Of a stretch of 64,000 nt of DNA, positions 34,790 to 46,682 are shown piece by piece (the first letter of the stretch is position 1; every line of letters begins with the position of its first letter). The position numbers and the translations under genes are program-made. The DNA comes from Galerina marginata. Its lineage: Eukaryota > Basidiomycota > Agaricomycetes > Agaricales > Galerinaceae. Under the pieces are notes generated by a model. That model made no database searches and had not been told where the DNA came from. It was given only the letters and a program-made list of their open reading frames with translations. The DNA is taken from the NCBI GenBank assembly GCA_023014335.1, contig JAECYW010000024.1, forward strand, positions 434,001 to 498,000, in the 5' to 3' direction.

Positions 34790-35634
34790 CCCAAGAACGG
34801 GGTGGATGACTATAAAGGTAGAGGACGGCGTTGCGCACATCGTCGGGAAATTCGTTGAGGGATCGGGCCAACTCGCTGATCCCAGCAAAGCCATCGACGT
34901 GCGTCGCCTTATGGCCTTACCTACTTCTACTAACTTGATTTACAGTGGTTAGATATTCACGTTAACAAGTTGAAAATTAACCTCTGAATCAATCGTTTAT
35001 GTATGACCTTCGCAACTTTCAGATAGCGCACTCTTCAAGGACTCGAACTCATTCACTTCGATCACCCAACCAATCGACTCTTTTACGGGAGAAACGGTTC
35101 GCCACGCAGTCAATACTGGGCGTCAATGCATACTATTTGAGGGACCTGTCACATCAGTAAGTGGGCCTTGTCATCGTTTTTGTGCCTCCTCCTGATGTCT
35201 TTCTAGTAGGCTGTTGGTCCGAAAGGTGGCGGGGGTTAGTTAGACGTCAGAAGGCCTTGTCTCGGTGCAGTAGCTACTAGCAATAGCATTATCTATCTTA
35301 CTTTACATGAATACACTCTATTTCACGCGATTTCACTACATTGTAATTGAGCGGCATTGATTGGGATTGAGAGGATTCGATTAGAAACAAATTGGAATCT
35401 ACCGCGCTCGAACGCGCTCAAGGGCACCCGATGAGCGGCCTAAAAATGCTTGATGGAATAGAGTCAATTCGAGTGGAATAGAGCCTGCGCTAATTTACTC
35501 GATATCACACGAGTCTACTCGATCTGACTCGAGAAATTATCGAGTGATTCTCATTTTTTTGATGAGATCGAGCGTGATCGAGTGAATCGATATCACTCGA
35601 TTCTGCTTGATCCCACTCGAGGCGTTTCTCACTG
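34790..35634. other. No gene seen; ACTCGA-rich end
   Basis: A frame reading LFKDSNSFTSITQPIDSFTG (35026-35160) might be an exon remnant. From 35480 to 35625 the hexamer ACTCGA or its complement TCGAGT occurs many times, including GATCGAGTGAATCGATATCA and CTCGAT. Confidence 0.4.
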
Positions 35635-35715
35635 GGGATAAAATCCCAAACGTCCTATACAGTTTCGGCAGTTGGGTCCAAGCCCCTTCTGCGAAGGTGC
35701 AGCGTAACCCGAAAA
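35635..35715. repeat. Flanking direct repeat, left copy
   Basis: This contains the palindrome GGGATAAAATCCC, then CAAACGTCCTATAC, and ends CTTCTGCGAAGGTGCAGCGT. A second, slightly shorter copy in the same orientation is at about 40049-40110. Together they bracket the WD40/DUF6589/RecQ block. Confidence 0.7.
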
Positions 35716-35777
35716 TTTTCCATATATAGTCAAGGTAGCGACAGCTTTCAAGCCCTCCTGGATATCGACCCCTCTAC

Positions 35778-37830
35778 TTACTCCAAGACCAGCACTGCCT
35801 TGGATTCGGCTGACCGGTGAGCACGGTTCTCCATTTCGGCCCTTGTTGGAATATCGACATGCAAATCCTCTGCGTTGAAGTCAGCAACCTCTCCTGATGA
35901 AGGTGTGCGAGTTTCAGGGCCATCCGAAGCAATACGAATATTGCGACCAGCTCCTAGCTGCTTTAAGACACCAGGGGAAAGTTGCATCAAAACATTGAGG
36001 GGAATATCATCCCGAGCACTGGCCGTCTGTTCAATAACGTCTCGGGCATTAGCAATTGGCTCAGCAACGTCTCGAGCCCTGGTGGCTTCTTGTCCTTGAT
36101 CCCGCAACCTCTTCAATGGGTCGGTTGCGGCTTGTTTTGCAACACCTCGAACACTTGCAGAAATTGAGACTATTTCCTGAAAGAATTTCAAACCTTGTCC
36201 AAAGAACACGTCACGAGACGGCCTGCTCACCTCTTTGAAAGACGAAAACCATGCGGGGCAGGTAATCGCCAGAATGATGTTGAAAAATAGGATTACTACC
36301 ACCAAACCAACTTCTCCGCGCCTCTCATCGCCCCGTCGCTTCTCCAGTAGTGCACGCTGAGTCTATAGGCCATGATAGTTAGTCAAATCGGCAGCAACAG
36401 ATCAATAACGACCTACAGGCTTTTCCCAAACACAAATAGATGGCCTGTCATCAGATGACCCAGTGATTACGAGGTGACGCTTCTCCACGGTAGCTGTCTA
36501 GGTAGAACACTAGTCAAGGGGCAATGGAAAAAAATCTAACGCTTGAATCTTACAATAATTGTTTGAACAAGAGATGCTGGCTTTCCATGGCTCATGCATT
36601 GGAGTAGCTGAGATGTTTTCAAGTCGAAAACATACACCTTTCCATGGTCACTACGCCCCACAATTACAGCGCCTTTTTCAGCGAAGGCTACCATTCTGAC
36701 GTGTCTCGTAGTTGACGGAATTTCAAACGTTTGAAGGGGTGTAGGTCGATGGATCGGGTAAACGTCGAAGCCCGATCGAATATTGTCAACGACAAAGGTT
36801 TTCCCCAACTCGTCCAGATCGACATTCCCACTGCTCAGCGGGTCAAGCTTGGAGAGAGAAGAAGGAAAAGAAACATACATCGCCGACTTGAGAGTTTGGG
36901 AGCTCTTAACCGCCGTGGTCTGAGCATCTCGACAAATGCTAAAATTTCATCAGTGTGCAGTTTAAGGAGCTGCTCTAAGCACTCACATTTCTCCACTTTC
37001 TAGAGAGTAAAGTAGAACGTCATCTCCCCTATTGATAAAACGGGCAAAGCGCGGAATGGCGTCGCTTAATTCAACGGTCCACAAAGGGGTCATTTCTAAG
37101 AGGAGTTAGCGACTGAAGGTCGACAATCAGCCATGGGGTATGCGGCACCTTCTCCGCTAAGCCGATAAAGTTTGATCTTGCCATTGTGGCTAGTGACGAG
37201 CACTTCTCGGAGACGCTGAACTTCTCGCCAGTGGAGGTAAGTTCGCTCTCATATTGGTTTTAGAGAGAGCCGCAACTTTCTTCTGCGTAGGCGATGACGA
37301 GACCGTCAAGATCTGGGACCTCGCCTCTTATTCGTAAAGAGACACCCTGATCGACAAGGCTGGTCGTTGGGGTCAAGTGACCTGTCTGCAATGGATATAT
37401 CAGGACAACAATGTGGCCGCGGGCGGTTTGTTGTGCTTTGGGACAGGTAGAGGACGGATGGTGACCTACAAGCATCAAAGACGAAAGGTATTCCTATAAA
37501 AGCGAAAATAAAATCCCTGGCTGATTGTCTTATACAAGGGTCTTTTCATAGAGAGTTCTGATGCTCAGGTTTTTAGCTCTGGCGATAGCGTCGAAACCCT
37601 GGCCTTTGATCCTGTGAGCCTTCGAGTGCAAAGCAGTTGATAGGGCCACGATGACCATCCATCCTGGCTGCCAGGCTGTAATTCTGGATAAGTGCAAGCA
37701 AACTTAAATGAACGCGCGGTTTCAAGCAACGACATAAATCCTAGAACCAACCTGCCCACGCAGAATGAAACGATTCCAAGCCTGCTGCAAGAGCGTCACC
37801 ATTTCTTGAATCAACATTGACTTGGGCTTG
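35778..37830 (-). pseudogene. WD40 membrane protein, rearranged copy
   Basis: The 3' two thirds (35778-37202, minus) closely match the intact gene at 19981-22020: tail, membrane span and the blade HVRMVAFAEKGAVIVGRSDH. The first exon (MLIQEMVTLLQQAWNRF) is also on the minus strand at about 37819-37750. Between them, 37203-37625 has been flipped: the exons encoding GDDETVKIWDLAS and FIESSDAQVFSSGDSVETLA read on the plus strand. In that segment TAA also replaces the codon after DLASYS. The copy cannot encode the full protein. Confidence 0.85.
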
Positions 37831-38049
37831 AATACGCCGCGGCGGTGGGTTGGACGTTGCAAGGCACAGCGACTAGCTTTTATATAAAACGCTCTGAACT
37901 CGAGCGCACCCCTTGTCAAACATCCCTGAGACTGAGACGATGAGCAGGCGAGTCAGGACGATGTGGAGAATATTGGGAGGTGTGGGTGATACTCTGCAAA
38001 TTCAAACCGGACCGTGACTCGACAAGTTCTTACAGCACATCGCCAAGGC

Positions 38050-38620
38050 ATGGGTATATGCGAGCGCTCAACACTGGCAGTAAAGGAGTGGTCAGCAAAA
38101 ACGCGGATGGTTTTGGGTGATTGGATGACGAGCAATAACTTACGAGGAGCCCGGCGCGACAGGGCTGACGACATAAACTCGATGGAAAGGGTTGAATACG
38201 TAGAGGAGCTCAGTAACCTCTGGCACTACGCTCTCCAAAACACGCATTGCCTAATGCGAACTCATCTCGGATATGCTGTGCTGGATCCAACATCACTTGC
38301 GGCGCACAAAGGACTTCTGGGTCGTGTTTGGGATGAGACGAAGCCAAACTATGCTGCAGCAAAATCATTAATACGCCATTCATTGATTGCAAGGCTTCTC
38401 CCCATTACCATGTATGCACTGAAAGCATTCTACAGTCTCAAAATACTAACATCGTCCCAGGTCAAAGAAAGGGTTTAAACAGTGGTCCGAGCTCAAGACG
38501 TGGCGGCCGGATTTGGATGAGATAAAGTCCATTGCCGGAGAAATCGTGTCTGAACATGCAAACTCGTCAGCAGCTGAAAAGAACCTTTCGAAGGAATTGG
38601 ACAGCCTCACGACATACGGC
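38050..38620 (+). pseudogene. DUF6589-like fragment, copy 1
   Basis: The frame reads GICERSTLAVKEWSAKTRMV then LGDWMTSNNLRGARRDRADD and SLWHYALQNTHCLMRTHLG. After an intron (GTATGC..TCCCAG) it continues as SKKGFKQWSELKTWRPDLDE to TGA near 38625. The pattern resembles DUF6589, a fungal domain seen in repeat-rich regions; this is from memory and moderate. The N-terminal part is missing here. Its last codons overlap the end of the RecQ fragment on the other strand. Confidence 0.55.
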
Positions 38621-39765
38621 CTCTGAATCAAAGTAAAGAAGTGCCTTTTGAATGTCTTCGATGGTTGTGTTGGCATCCAGGACTTTGGGAAGGATGTTCA
38701 GGATGTCGAGGTAAATGTTTTTTGGGTCAGATAATGGACGAGTGATGTAGAGGAGGTTTGGGCGGTCAGCTCCCACGTCGAGTCCCCAAAATGGTCGGTT
38801 GCCGTAGCCAAGTGTGCTCCATATGAGGTCAAACATAGACGTGCGAGCAGTGGCAGTACATGCAACGACGGGGATTTCGTAGCCCGTGTAGTTTCGCAGA
38901 GTGTTGAGCTTGCGATATAGTGGGCGAAATGCGTCGTCCCCCCATTCGTCGATGCAATGGGCTTCATCGACGACAAGGGCCGTGAGGCGATTGCGAAAAC
39001 GCGCATCCTTCCACGGCTTTTGGAAGCTGTCAGAAACGGCCATTTCGGGGGACATGTAAACCATGGCAGCTGTTCTACGGACCTTCCTCCATAGGTCGGC
39101 TGTTTTGGTGGTGTCTTCGTTCACCACAACGGCCTCGATGCCCTTTGCTGTGGCTTGTTCTGCCTATCGCGTAAATGTAAATTAGCGAAGATAAATACCT
39201 GCAAAGACTTGAGACTCACTTGGTCGTGTTCCAACGCTTTCAAAGGGCTGATAACTATGACCACCTTGCCCGGACCTCCAAGGACTGCTAAAGCTTCGAA
39301 AATCAGGCTCTTTCCGTAGCCCGTGCCAGCGCAGAATATGCTGTCATAGCGTTGGAGGATCCGCCGGATGAGATGCACCTGCCAATCGTCTGGCGTGTAG
39401 GAGAGCTTCAGAACGTCGACGGGACGCGTTTTGATGGATTCGAGCGATAGATTGGCGGGAAGGGTAGTCTTTATGCCTGGAAGACGCCGTGAGGCATTTT
39501 CCTTGAGCCGTTTGGGGGTTTCTGGAGCCGTGAGTGTCGTATTGGATGTGTTATGGCGTCTGGATGGTGTTGTCGGCCCTGTCCGACTACGAGCAGACAC
39601 ATTTCCCTGCGAGGGCGTCATTCTGCCATCACAGGGATGATCCCCATGATGTGCACGACCTCCTTGTAGGGCATTTGAGGCCTCGCGACGCTTGGAAGGG
39701 GTCATTGGCTGAGGGATGCTTGATGGATTTGATGGCCCAGGTGGCTGCCGACTTGACGAGCTCAT
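38567..39765 (-). pseudogene. RecQ-family helicase, 3'-truncated
   Basis: This starts at ATG 39765 (MSSSSRQPPGPSNPSSIP) with a disordered Ser/Pro/Thr-rich leader. Motif I is GTGYGKS. An intron with GTGAGT..CGATAG joins EHDQ to AEQATAKGIE. Motif II is VVDEAHCIDEWG, and motif III is CTATART. The frame ends shortly after ALLYFDSEAVCREAVQF. The second RecA-like domain with motifs IV-VI, and any zinc-binding domain, are missing. ATP hydrolysis coupled to unwinding is therefore unlikely. The exons that remain are intact, so truncation by rearrangement at about 38.57 kb is the simplest reading. Confidence 0.8.
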
Positions 39766-40565
39766 TTTATGAAAACAAACGCGATCTGCCTTGAAACTTA
39801 TCAGGAGATGGTTTAGGTTAATTAGAACGAAATAAAACACACCTGGAGGCGGGACAAGAAGATCTAAGCAATGTAAACGAGAGTTGTATCAAAGAGTGGA
39901 ATTTGGCTGAGTCTCAAGAAGATGCCCAAGGATAAGCCATTAAGCTTTAAGTGTTGCGATAAAGTTGATTAAAAACCAGAATAAGATAGAATGAGGTCGG
40001 ATTAAGATGCTAGTAAGATCCCATGTTGAACGAGTGAGAAGTGGAGGAGGGATAAAATCCCAAACGTCCTATACGATTTTCGGGTCCACTTCTGCGAAGG
40101 TGCAGCGTAACTCTATTTACTGAACAAACATGCACCGGCAACAGACGGCGGCTTGGAACGAACCTAAGCCAGTACTTGTGTTGGGGATGGGGCTGGAGTT
40201 GTGTGGTATTGGGTATCAACGGTCTGGTATGGGTGACCGTGGCGTTGTCGAGGAATATAATAAATTGGGGCGGTTCTTGGACGGGGAGGCAACGTTTCCA
40301 TGGACACTGGACTGCCGCTCCTAGAACGGCAGAAACTCTTGGAGCATCTATGTTTGCTATAGGGTAAAGTCTTGACCAGCGAGCAAACGGAGGGCGCAAA
40401 AGAAAGGACTACGACACTGCGCTGGCAGTACCTCCTCAGGCCGGGAGGGCTGATTATGAACTTAGCTAAAATTGCTTATCAATTGTTGTGACAAATAGGA
40501 CAGGAGTTAGTGCGTCCTCGGCACACACGCTTACCGTAGACCATAACTCAGCGGCTTTGAACTCG
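39766..40565. other. Intergenic with right flanking repeat
   Basis: This holds the second copy (about 40049-40110) of the GGGATAAAATCCC-containing repeat of 35.64 kb, then the presumed promoter of the kinase-like gene. Short frames around 40010-40399 show no domain. Confidence 0.5.
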
Positions 40566-42757
40566 ATGGCAAACACACGGTCTCCAACGATTGAAGGTCA
40601 TCTTGCCCCCATGTCCAGTTCCGCCCGCAATTCATCAACCTCCAGCCTCAAAAGAGTCAGGGAACTTATGAAGAAAAGATCCAGTTCAGTCCTTTCAGGA
40701 TCAGCCAACTCCACATACTCCAAGAGTAATAAACGCCCCAACATCGACATGTTCGCCCGGTCTATACAGGTCTTAATGAAGAGCCTCTTAGATTACCTCA
40801 AGCCTTTCGATTTTTTACCCGCCAATCACCCCTGGTTGAACCGTCCATATGCGAAGCTTCTTGAGAATACGATCGATTTGGTGAATGAGATTCTCCTGAT
40901 CGGCGAAGATCCTACCAACGAAATCCCCGGCGATTTTGAGTGCAAGGATCCACTTAAAGTAATCGAATATCTGAAGGACCACCCAATCACGCTCCCTACC
41001 TACGCCGATTTGGCGTCTGACGAGGATCACTTGGCCTGGGCCAAACAAACCGAATGGTCCTCAGACGGTTTGACAGAGCACGATCTAGCCGCAGGGCACG
41101 ATCTAGCCGCAGAACGTTATACAGCAATCAAAATCATGGTCACCGACATCTTGGCTTCAGAGACGACCCTCCATTTATTTGACAAGAAGCCTACCCCTGG
41201 GCAATTTTCGAAGTCTGGTGGCTGGCACCATTTGCAGCGCTCCGAGAGAGCCATACTGTGCCACCGGCCTGCATTGAAACGGCCACCGCTTTCTTTAAAA
41301 GTGTTGCACCCAGCCTTTTATCAATTTGCGACCGACACCACTTACACAGATTTACACCCCAATTTGGAAGCGTGGAAGTGCCGCAAGGCTGCTTGGCAGC
41401 TAGGCGAAGAGCTCACCAACTCATCAGATGGACGATCCCTTAGGGTCTATACAATTCTGAAAGAAATCTTCCCACAAGATGCAGCGCATACTTGGCAACA
41501 CGCGGTCCAAAATGCCCCCCTAATCTACAAGAGGATTCCCTCGGATGCCCACAGGGCCAGATGCACCATCGCTGAGGATAAGGGCATTGCCTTCAATCTA
41601 TTCATCGTTGATATCAAGACAGAGGAGGGCCACAATGGTGATGCATACATGCACTCTGCTCGCAGCCTTGACAAAATGATCCCAGCACATTCAAAAGTAC
41701 GTGAAACTGGCGCCCCAATATTCTTGGCCACGATCTCTGGTGTGTTTGTAACATGTCTATCCTGTGATTTTTTATCTTACTCCTCTGCCTAGGGCCTAAT
41801 ATTAAGTTCTGTGGTGGTTGGACCAGTCCAGGTGAAAGTCCTTGGATCGATGTGTTCCAAACCCACTTCATCTGCCATGGCGTTGAGAGGGAGCATTTGG
41901 AAGGCTTAGCAACCTCACTTTATCGCTTGGTAAGGGCTATCAAATACTTACCTTCGTAAGTTCATGGGGCATCTGTCAATTCTTTGTTCTGAATCTCCTA
42001 CAGGTGCCACATACCAGCTCAGGAGCTAGGTAGGCAAATTAATGTACCATGCATCTTCAACGACTATGAACTGTACAATGCCACCACTGTACAAGCGGGA
42101 GCAGGAGCAGGTGGAAAGCTACATATCCTGTCTCGTCTGGAAGACCAGAGTTGCAATGTCTTTTTTGCCTATGCAGAAAACTTGGGCTCTCCTGACTTCG
42201 ACGTTGTCATCGATTCAAACACGAAGACAAAAGCAAACTGTGTTGCCAAGCTCGTCTATGGCCACTATGGCAAGGATGTTCATGAAGAGCTCCAACCCAC
42301 CCTTGCTCCCGTCCTCTATGGTTTTTCCTCCAAAGTTGGGATTGATGCAAAGGTATATCTGATGGAGTACCTACCGCTTCCAGTTAAAGCACAGGATGGG
42401 TGGAGTCCACTTATAGCCCTGGACTTGCAATATTTGGCCATTCATATCCCGGATATTACAGCTGCTCTCTTCCAAATCATCAATCGCCTGAGATCAAAAA
42501 AATTTGTTCATGGAGACCTACGCCCCAACAACATTGTGATCAAAATGGCTAACCAATGGGAAGTGGCATGGCCAGTAGTGATCAAAGTCCTCGATTTCAA
42601 TTGGGCCGATTTCTGTGGACAAGCTTTATATCCTCTCCTTCGCAATTCTGAGGTGTTTTACCCAGGAGAAGCAGGCGATCTCATTGGGTATGGAGATGAT
42701 TGGACGATAGTTGAAAAGTGGGCCAAGGAGACTTTGGAGAACTATGAAAACCAGTAG
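40566..42757 (+). CDS. Protein-kinase-like protein (HGDLRPNN type)
   Basis: Three exons, 40566-41739, 41794 (minus one base)-41955 and 42004-42757, give about 696 residues. ATG 40566 (MANTRSPTIEG) is the first good start. Residues 1-60 are Ser-rich and basic. A long N-terminal domain of unknown function follows (SLLDYLKPFDFLP, HPWLNRPYAKLLENTIDLVN). The C-terminal third carries kinase-like signatures: CVAKLVYGHYGKDVHEEL, YLMEYLPLP (hinge region), FVHGDLRPNNIVI (catalytic loop with HGD in place of HRD) and VLDFNWAD (DFG equivalent as DFN). The metal-binding Asn is present. Activity on protein is not proven; small-molecule phosphotransfer is possible. A 5'-truncated relative lies at 19.3-19.8 kb. 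Confidence 0.8.
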
Positions 42758-42764
42758 ATCATAG

Positions 42765-42905
42765 CGCGTAGTGCTGCATAGTGCCGTAGCACTGTAGGCT
42801 ATGTTCTTGGGTCTACAGACACATGCAGGCGCTGTGCAACACTCTGTAGCATACCCTGGACCCTCTGTACCCTGGCCTGTCTGTAGCACGCTGTAGCATC
42901 ACGTA
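42765..42905. repeat. TGTAGCA-type minisatellite in 3' flank
   Basis: Imperfect repeats of (T)GTAGCA, GTAGTGCTG and CTGTA follow the kinase-like gene's stop codon. They are probably in its 3' untranslated region. No gene is seen. Confidence 0.5.
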
Positions 42906-45184
42906 GTCACTATGTACCCCCTCACTTGAATGCCTATTACATATTGCTGTGATCTCTATTTATTGTGTTCATTTTACTAGCTTGACTGGGATATGATGGA
43001 GTGTTAAAACAAATTTATTGGTATGCAAAATGCAAGTAATGAGGATATGCTATCTATTTGCAAAAAGCAACATTTGTTAATGAATCTATTTTCGCGAATT
43101 GGTTGCAGGAGTCGCTAGGCGAGATTCCTTGCGTTTGCGAAGGACACCGAACGCGATGCGACAGAGGACGCGAGTGCAAGGGGTCGCGGTGCGACGGAGA
43201 TGCGAGGTCGATGCCCTCGAATCGGGGCGCGCTCGGTAATACTAATAACAGATAACCTGTTAATTAGTAATAAAAAAGAGGGGTGCTGGCACATACGACA
43301 CTGAGTCGTCGCCGTCGGAAACGGCGGCGGCAGTGTCCTCCTTCATGTTCTGGGCACCCATTCTCCTGTTTTAAACGGGTAAGCGTGGAAGGGGGCCGAC
43401 GACGTGGCGGCTCACTTTGGGTCCTCCTCCGCCTCCTCGCGTTGCTTTTGCCCCTTCCCCCCTCGTTTCCCCTTCGCTTGGCCCTCGTCGTGATTTTCGT
43501 GGGCGGCGTTATCGTCGTCGACCGCGACAAGGTGGAGGCGTTTGGTGGTGTCAGATATCAGGAGGCATCCCTTTGTGATGTGTCAGACGTATATAAGCAT
43601 GGAATATGCGGGAACGGCTTACAAGAACAGCAGCTCACGGGACCGGCAGCGGGCATCCACAGCGTTGACACATGCTAGTAGACAGGGCTAGTAGACAGGG
43701 CATGTTGAACGAGGGGGATGAAGGCGAACAGCGGCGGTGGTGGTGAAGGACAGAGAGACCGCTGGGCCCTTACCTGCGTCGTTTTGAAAGGTTTTTTCAA
43801 ACGTTGGAGGGGATGCCTGGAAGTGGTAATGCTCTAGGGCAAAGCGTCGAACTTTTTAAGGCGATGCATCGATCCGTAGGCTGTGAAGGAGCTGGAGTAA
43901 GTCATTATGTGTTCAAACATGATCTATGCAAAATAGCACCCACCTAAGACGACTTCAGCACCACCTCTTCTATCCAGGGCTTCTTCTACAAGACCGTCGC
44001 ATTGGATCACTTATGAGTCGACAAGCGTGAGGCAGACAATGGTTAGTCTGAAAAGTATGCGTGCATCGGACGGCCGGGGGAAGGCGCACGGCGTGGTGTC
44101 CGCGTCAAGCGTCATGATGGTTTCGTTTCGGGCGTTGAGCTGGCGCCGCGCCGACGTTCTGAGCTCTCTGGTAAGCTGTCCTCGACAACACCTTGCTGAT
44201 GTCACACAGAGCGAGCTGCTGAACCGTCGCTGAAAGAAAGTTGAAGTGAGTGCATGAGACAAACGGGCGTGAAGTAAAGCCTACCAAGGTCCCTGCGGCT
44301 TGTTGGAATTTTCTCCTTTCTTCAGGCGAGTTCAGATAGTGGGACTTCAAACTAGGAACGAGGCCACAGCGCAGCGGCGAGGGCGGCCAGGTACTTTTTG
44401 GTTGAACCTGACCGAGAGACTGACCGATATGGCCATAGGGTTAAGGTGAGCTCAGTCAGCTCCAGCTCGTATTCTAGATGTCGAAGCAGTTCCTAATGAA
44501 TGAGCTTCCAACTCGCGTCGCGGCGTGGGACGAACGGGTAAGGTGGCGGAGGCTGCTCTCGTTGGTGTCAATGCTAAGGGTTGGCTCGGTGCAAACGACG
44601 TGAGGGTACTGGAACGAAGAAAGGTAAGCGTCTGAGAACGATTAGGATCCTTATGACTATTAACTACCTCTAGTTTTGGAAGATTCTTCCAAAAGTTAGA
44701 GGGGACATTTGGCGGTGGTAGGGGTAGGGATTTAGATGCCAAGCGTCAAATTTTTGTAGGCAATGCATCGATCCGTAGGCTGTGAAGGAAATGGGATAGG
44801 TCAGTACGTGTTCAAGCATGCACTAGCAATGTTCTATATGGAGCAGCACCCACCTAAGGCGACTTCGGCGCTACTGTTACCTGATTCACTATTCGTTTCC
44901 GCTTGTCTTCTCCAACCAGGACGGTGTGGCCCTTGCTCTTTGACAAAAGACAGCACTTGAGCAGACTCAATCTGGAGCTTCACGCGTTTAGAAGTATGAA
45001 CAAATTAGCGGCATTGATATGTACTGACAACGAAATATCGTCAGATGTATCTGATCTTCGTAGAGCCCCGATGCGTTGGAACATGGACACCCGCCCGATG
45101 GACCTTGCAAGTAAACAGTTAGGTTGGCAGGGAAGCATGATTAGAAAAGCGCTGCAGAAAACTGTGTCCAGGTGGACTGTGTAA
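42906..45184. other. Gene-poor, with a direct duplication
   Basis: Two copies of about 230 bp lie at 43775-44000 and 44660-44895 in the same orientation. They share GTTTTG.AAG.TT.TTC.AA, GATGCATCGATCCGTAGGCT and AGCACCCACCTAAG.CGACTT. Around 43100-43500 the DNA is GC-rich with Arg/Pro-rich spurious frames on both strands. No gene is supported. Confidence 0.5.
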
Positions 45185-46440
45185 ATCGAGTCGGTCACGT
45201 GATCCGAAACGCGACGACAAAAGGGAACTCACCATGATGGTAGTAGTTGTTGTGCACTCCTTGGACAGCTAATAAAGCGCTGCAGAGGGCAGTCCCGGTG
45301 CAAACACTTTGGTGGGCCGCTATTAAAAGCGAAGCCGAGAAATAACTAGGAAGGAAGGAGGGTAGAGTGCGCTCTGAAAGTTGGAAGCACAACGTTGATG
45401 TTATCAAATTTATGAAGACGTCAGGCATAGAGTGAGTACGAAAAAGTAATGGCCTACGTATACGGCGACGCGCGGAAAAATATGTAAATCCCATCTACTG
45501 GTTCAAGACCGAATAAGATTCTAAAAACCTAGGTCACTTCGGTTGCTTAATTTATAAACCAGCGACTTACTCATCCAGACCTTCGTCTTCGTGGCCTGTG
45601 TTTCGCGCCTTCTGGTCCTCAGTGTTTCTGAGTTTAACAGCGTCTCTGAATAAATTTGAAGGAGTTCGGCGTGCCTGAACTTTCATCGACACGAAAGGCG
45701 GAAGCAGAGAAGATGGATCGACATCAGAGCATTGCAGAGGGTTATCCCGGTGCAAATACCACATTGAAGGCCGACGTTAGTCTCCTGGATCCATTTGAGA
45801 GATCGGGACAGAATGCTTTGGACTGTCTTGGTGGAAAAAATGGCAGGAGCGAAAGGCCGAGTCGACGCCGTGGGCAGATATTAGAAGGCTGCAGAGGGCT
45901 GTCCCGGTGCAACAATGCCAATAAAGGGCCGTGATACTGAAGCCGGAATGGCTGACAAGGAATGAGAGAGAAAAGAAAAGCTGGAGACGACGTTCAGCGA
46001 CGGAGAAACATGCAACACGTTGACTAGAAACATGTACCCAATTGGAAGCAAGGATCTATACAGGTGTAGAGGACGGCGTAGAACATACAGAAAACCTGCA
46101 AAGGGCTATCCCGACACAGGACCAGCAAAGACGATGTCGGATGGAAGTGTGGTTCATGTTGGTGTGCGAGTCGACAACACAAGAGCCAGCGTGTTTGGCA
46201 GAGGAGGTTGAACCAAATAAAGGAGTACCTCGCTGAGCTCTTTCCAGCGTCACGGTGATTGATCTCCCTTCGATGCGAATGTCTGAAAGTGCAACGTTCA
46301 GTGGCAATGTTCAACAAGATTTTAGGGCAGCCCTTGAAAGTCGTGTTTTATTCGCGACTCACATTCTACAACCTACTCAACATAAATCTTTTCCAACTTG
46401 AAGGGCCAAGGCTGTTAAAGTTCAAAGTTAGCTGCTCACG
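45185..46440. repeat. Repeat R2, copy C
   Basis: Same orientation as copy B (17.86-19.15 kb) but more diverged and with several small deletions. P2 hairpins lie at about 45281-45303, 45731-45753, 45889-45911 and 46097-46120. The order of hairpins matches copy B one for one. Confidence 0.8.
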
Positions 46441-46682
46441 ACTATGAGGTGAGTTATGCCGTAAAGTGACGCAGAGGTGGGTTGTGATTTTTCGTTGTTT
46501 TTATTTGATTGCTTATATATAATATTATATTGAACAGGACCTGACGATTTCGAAGATGTCGTTAGAAAATCTGTGTATCCTAAGTTATTGAAGAAGTTGG
46601 TTCGATAGGAGTCAAGTGGTGGGACATCCTCGAGAGCCTCTCTATAATGAGATGAACCCTCGCTCACACCCACGTTGTCAAC

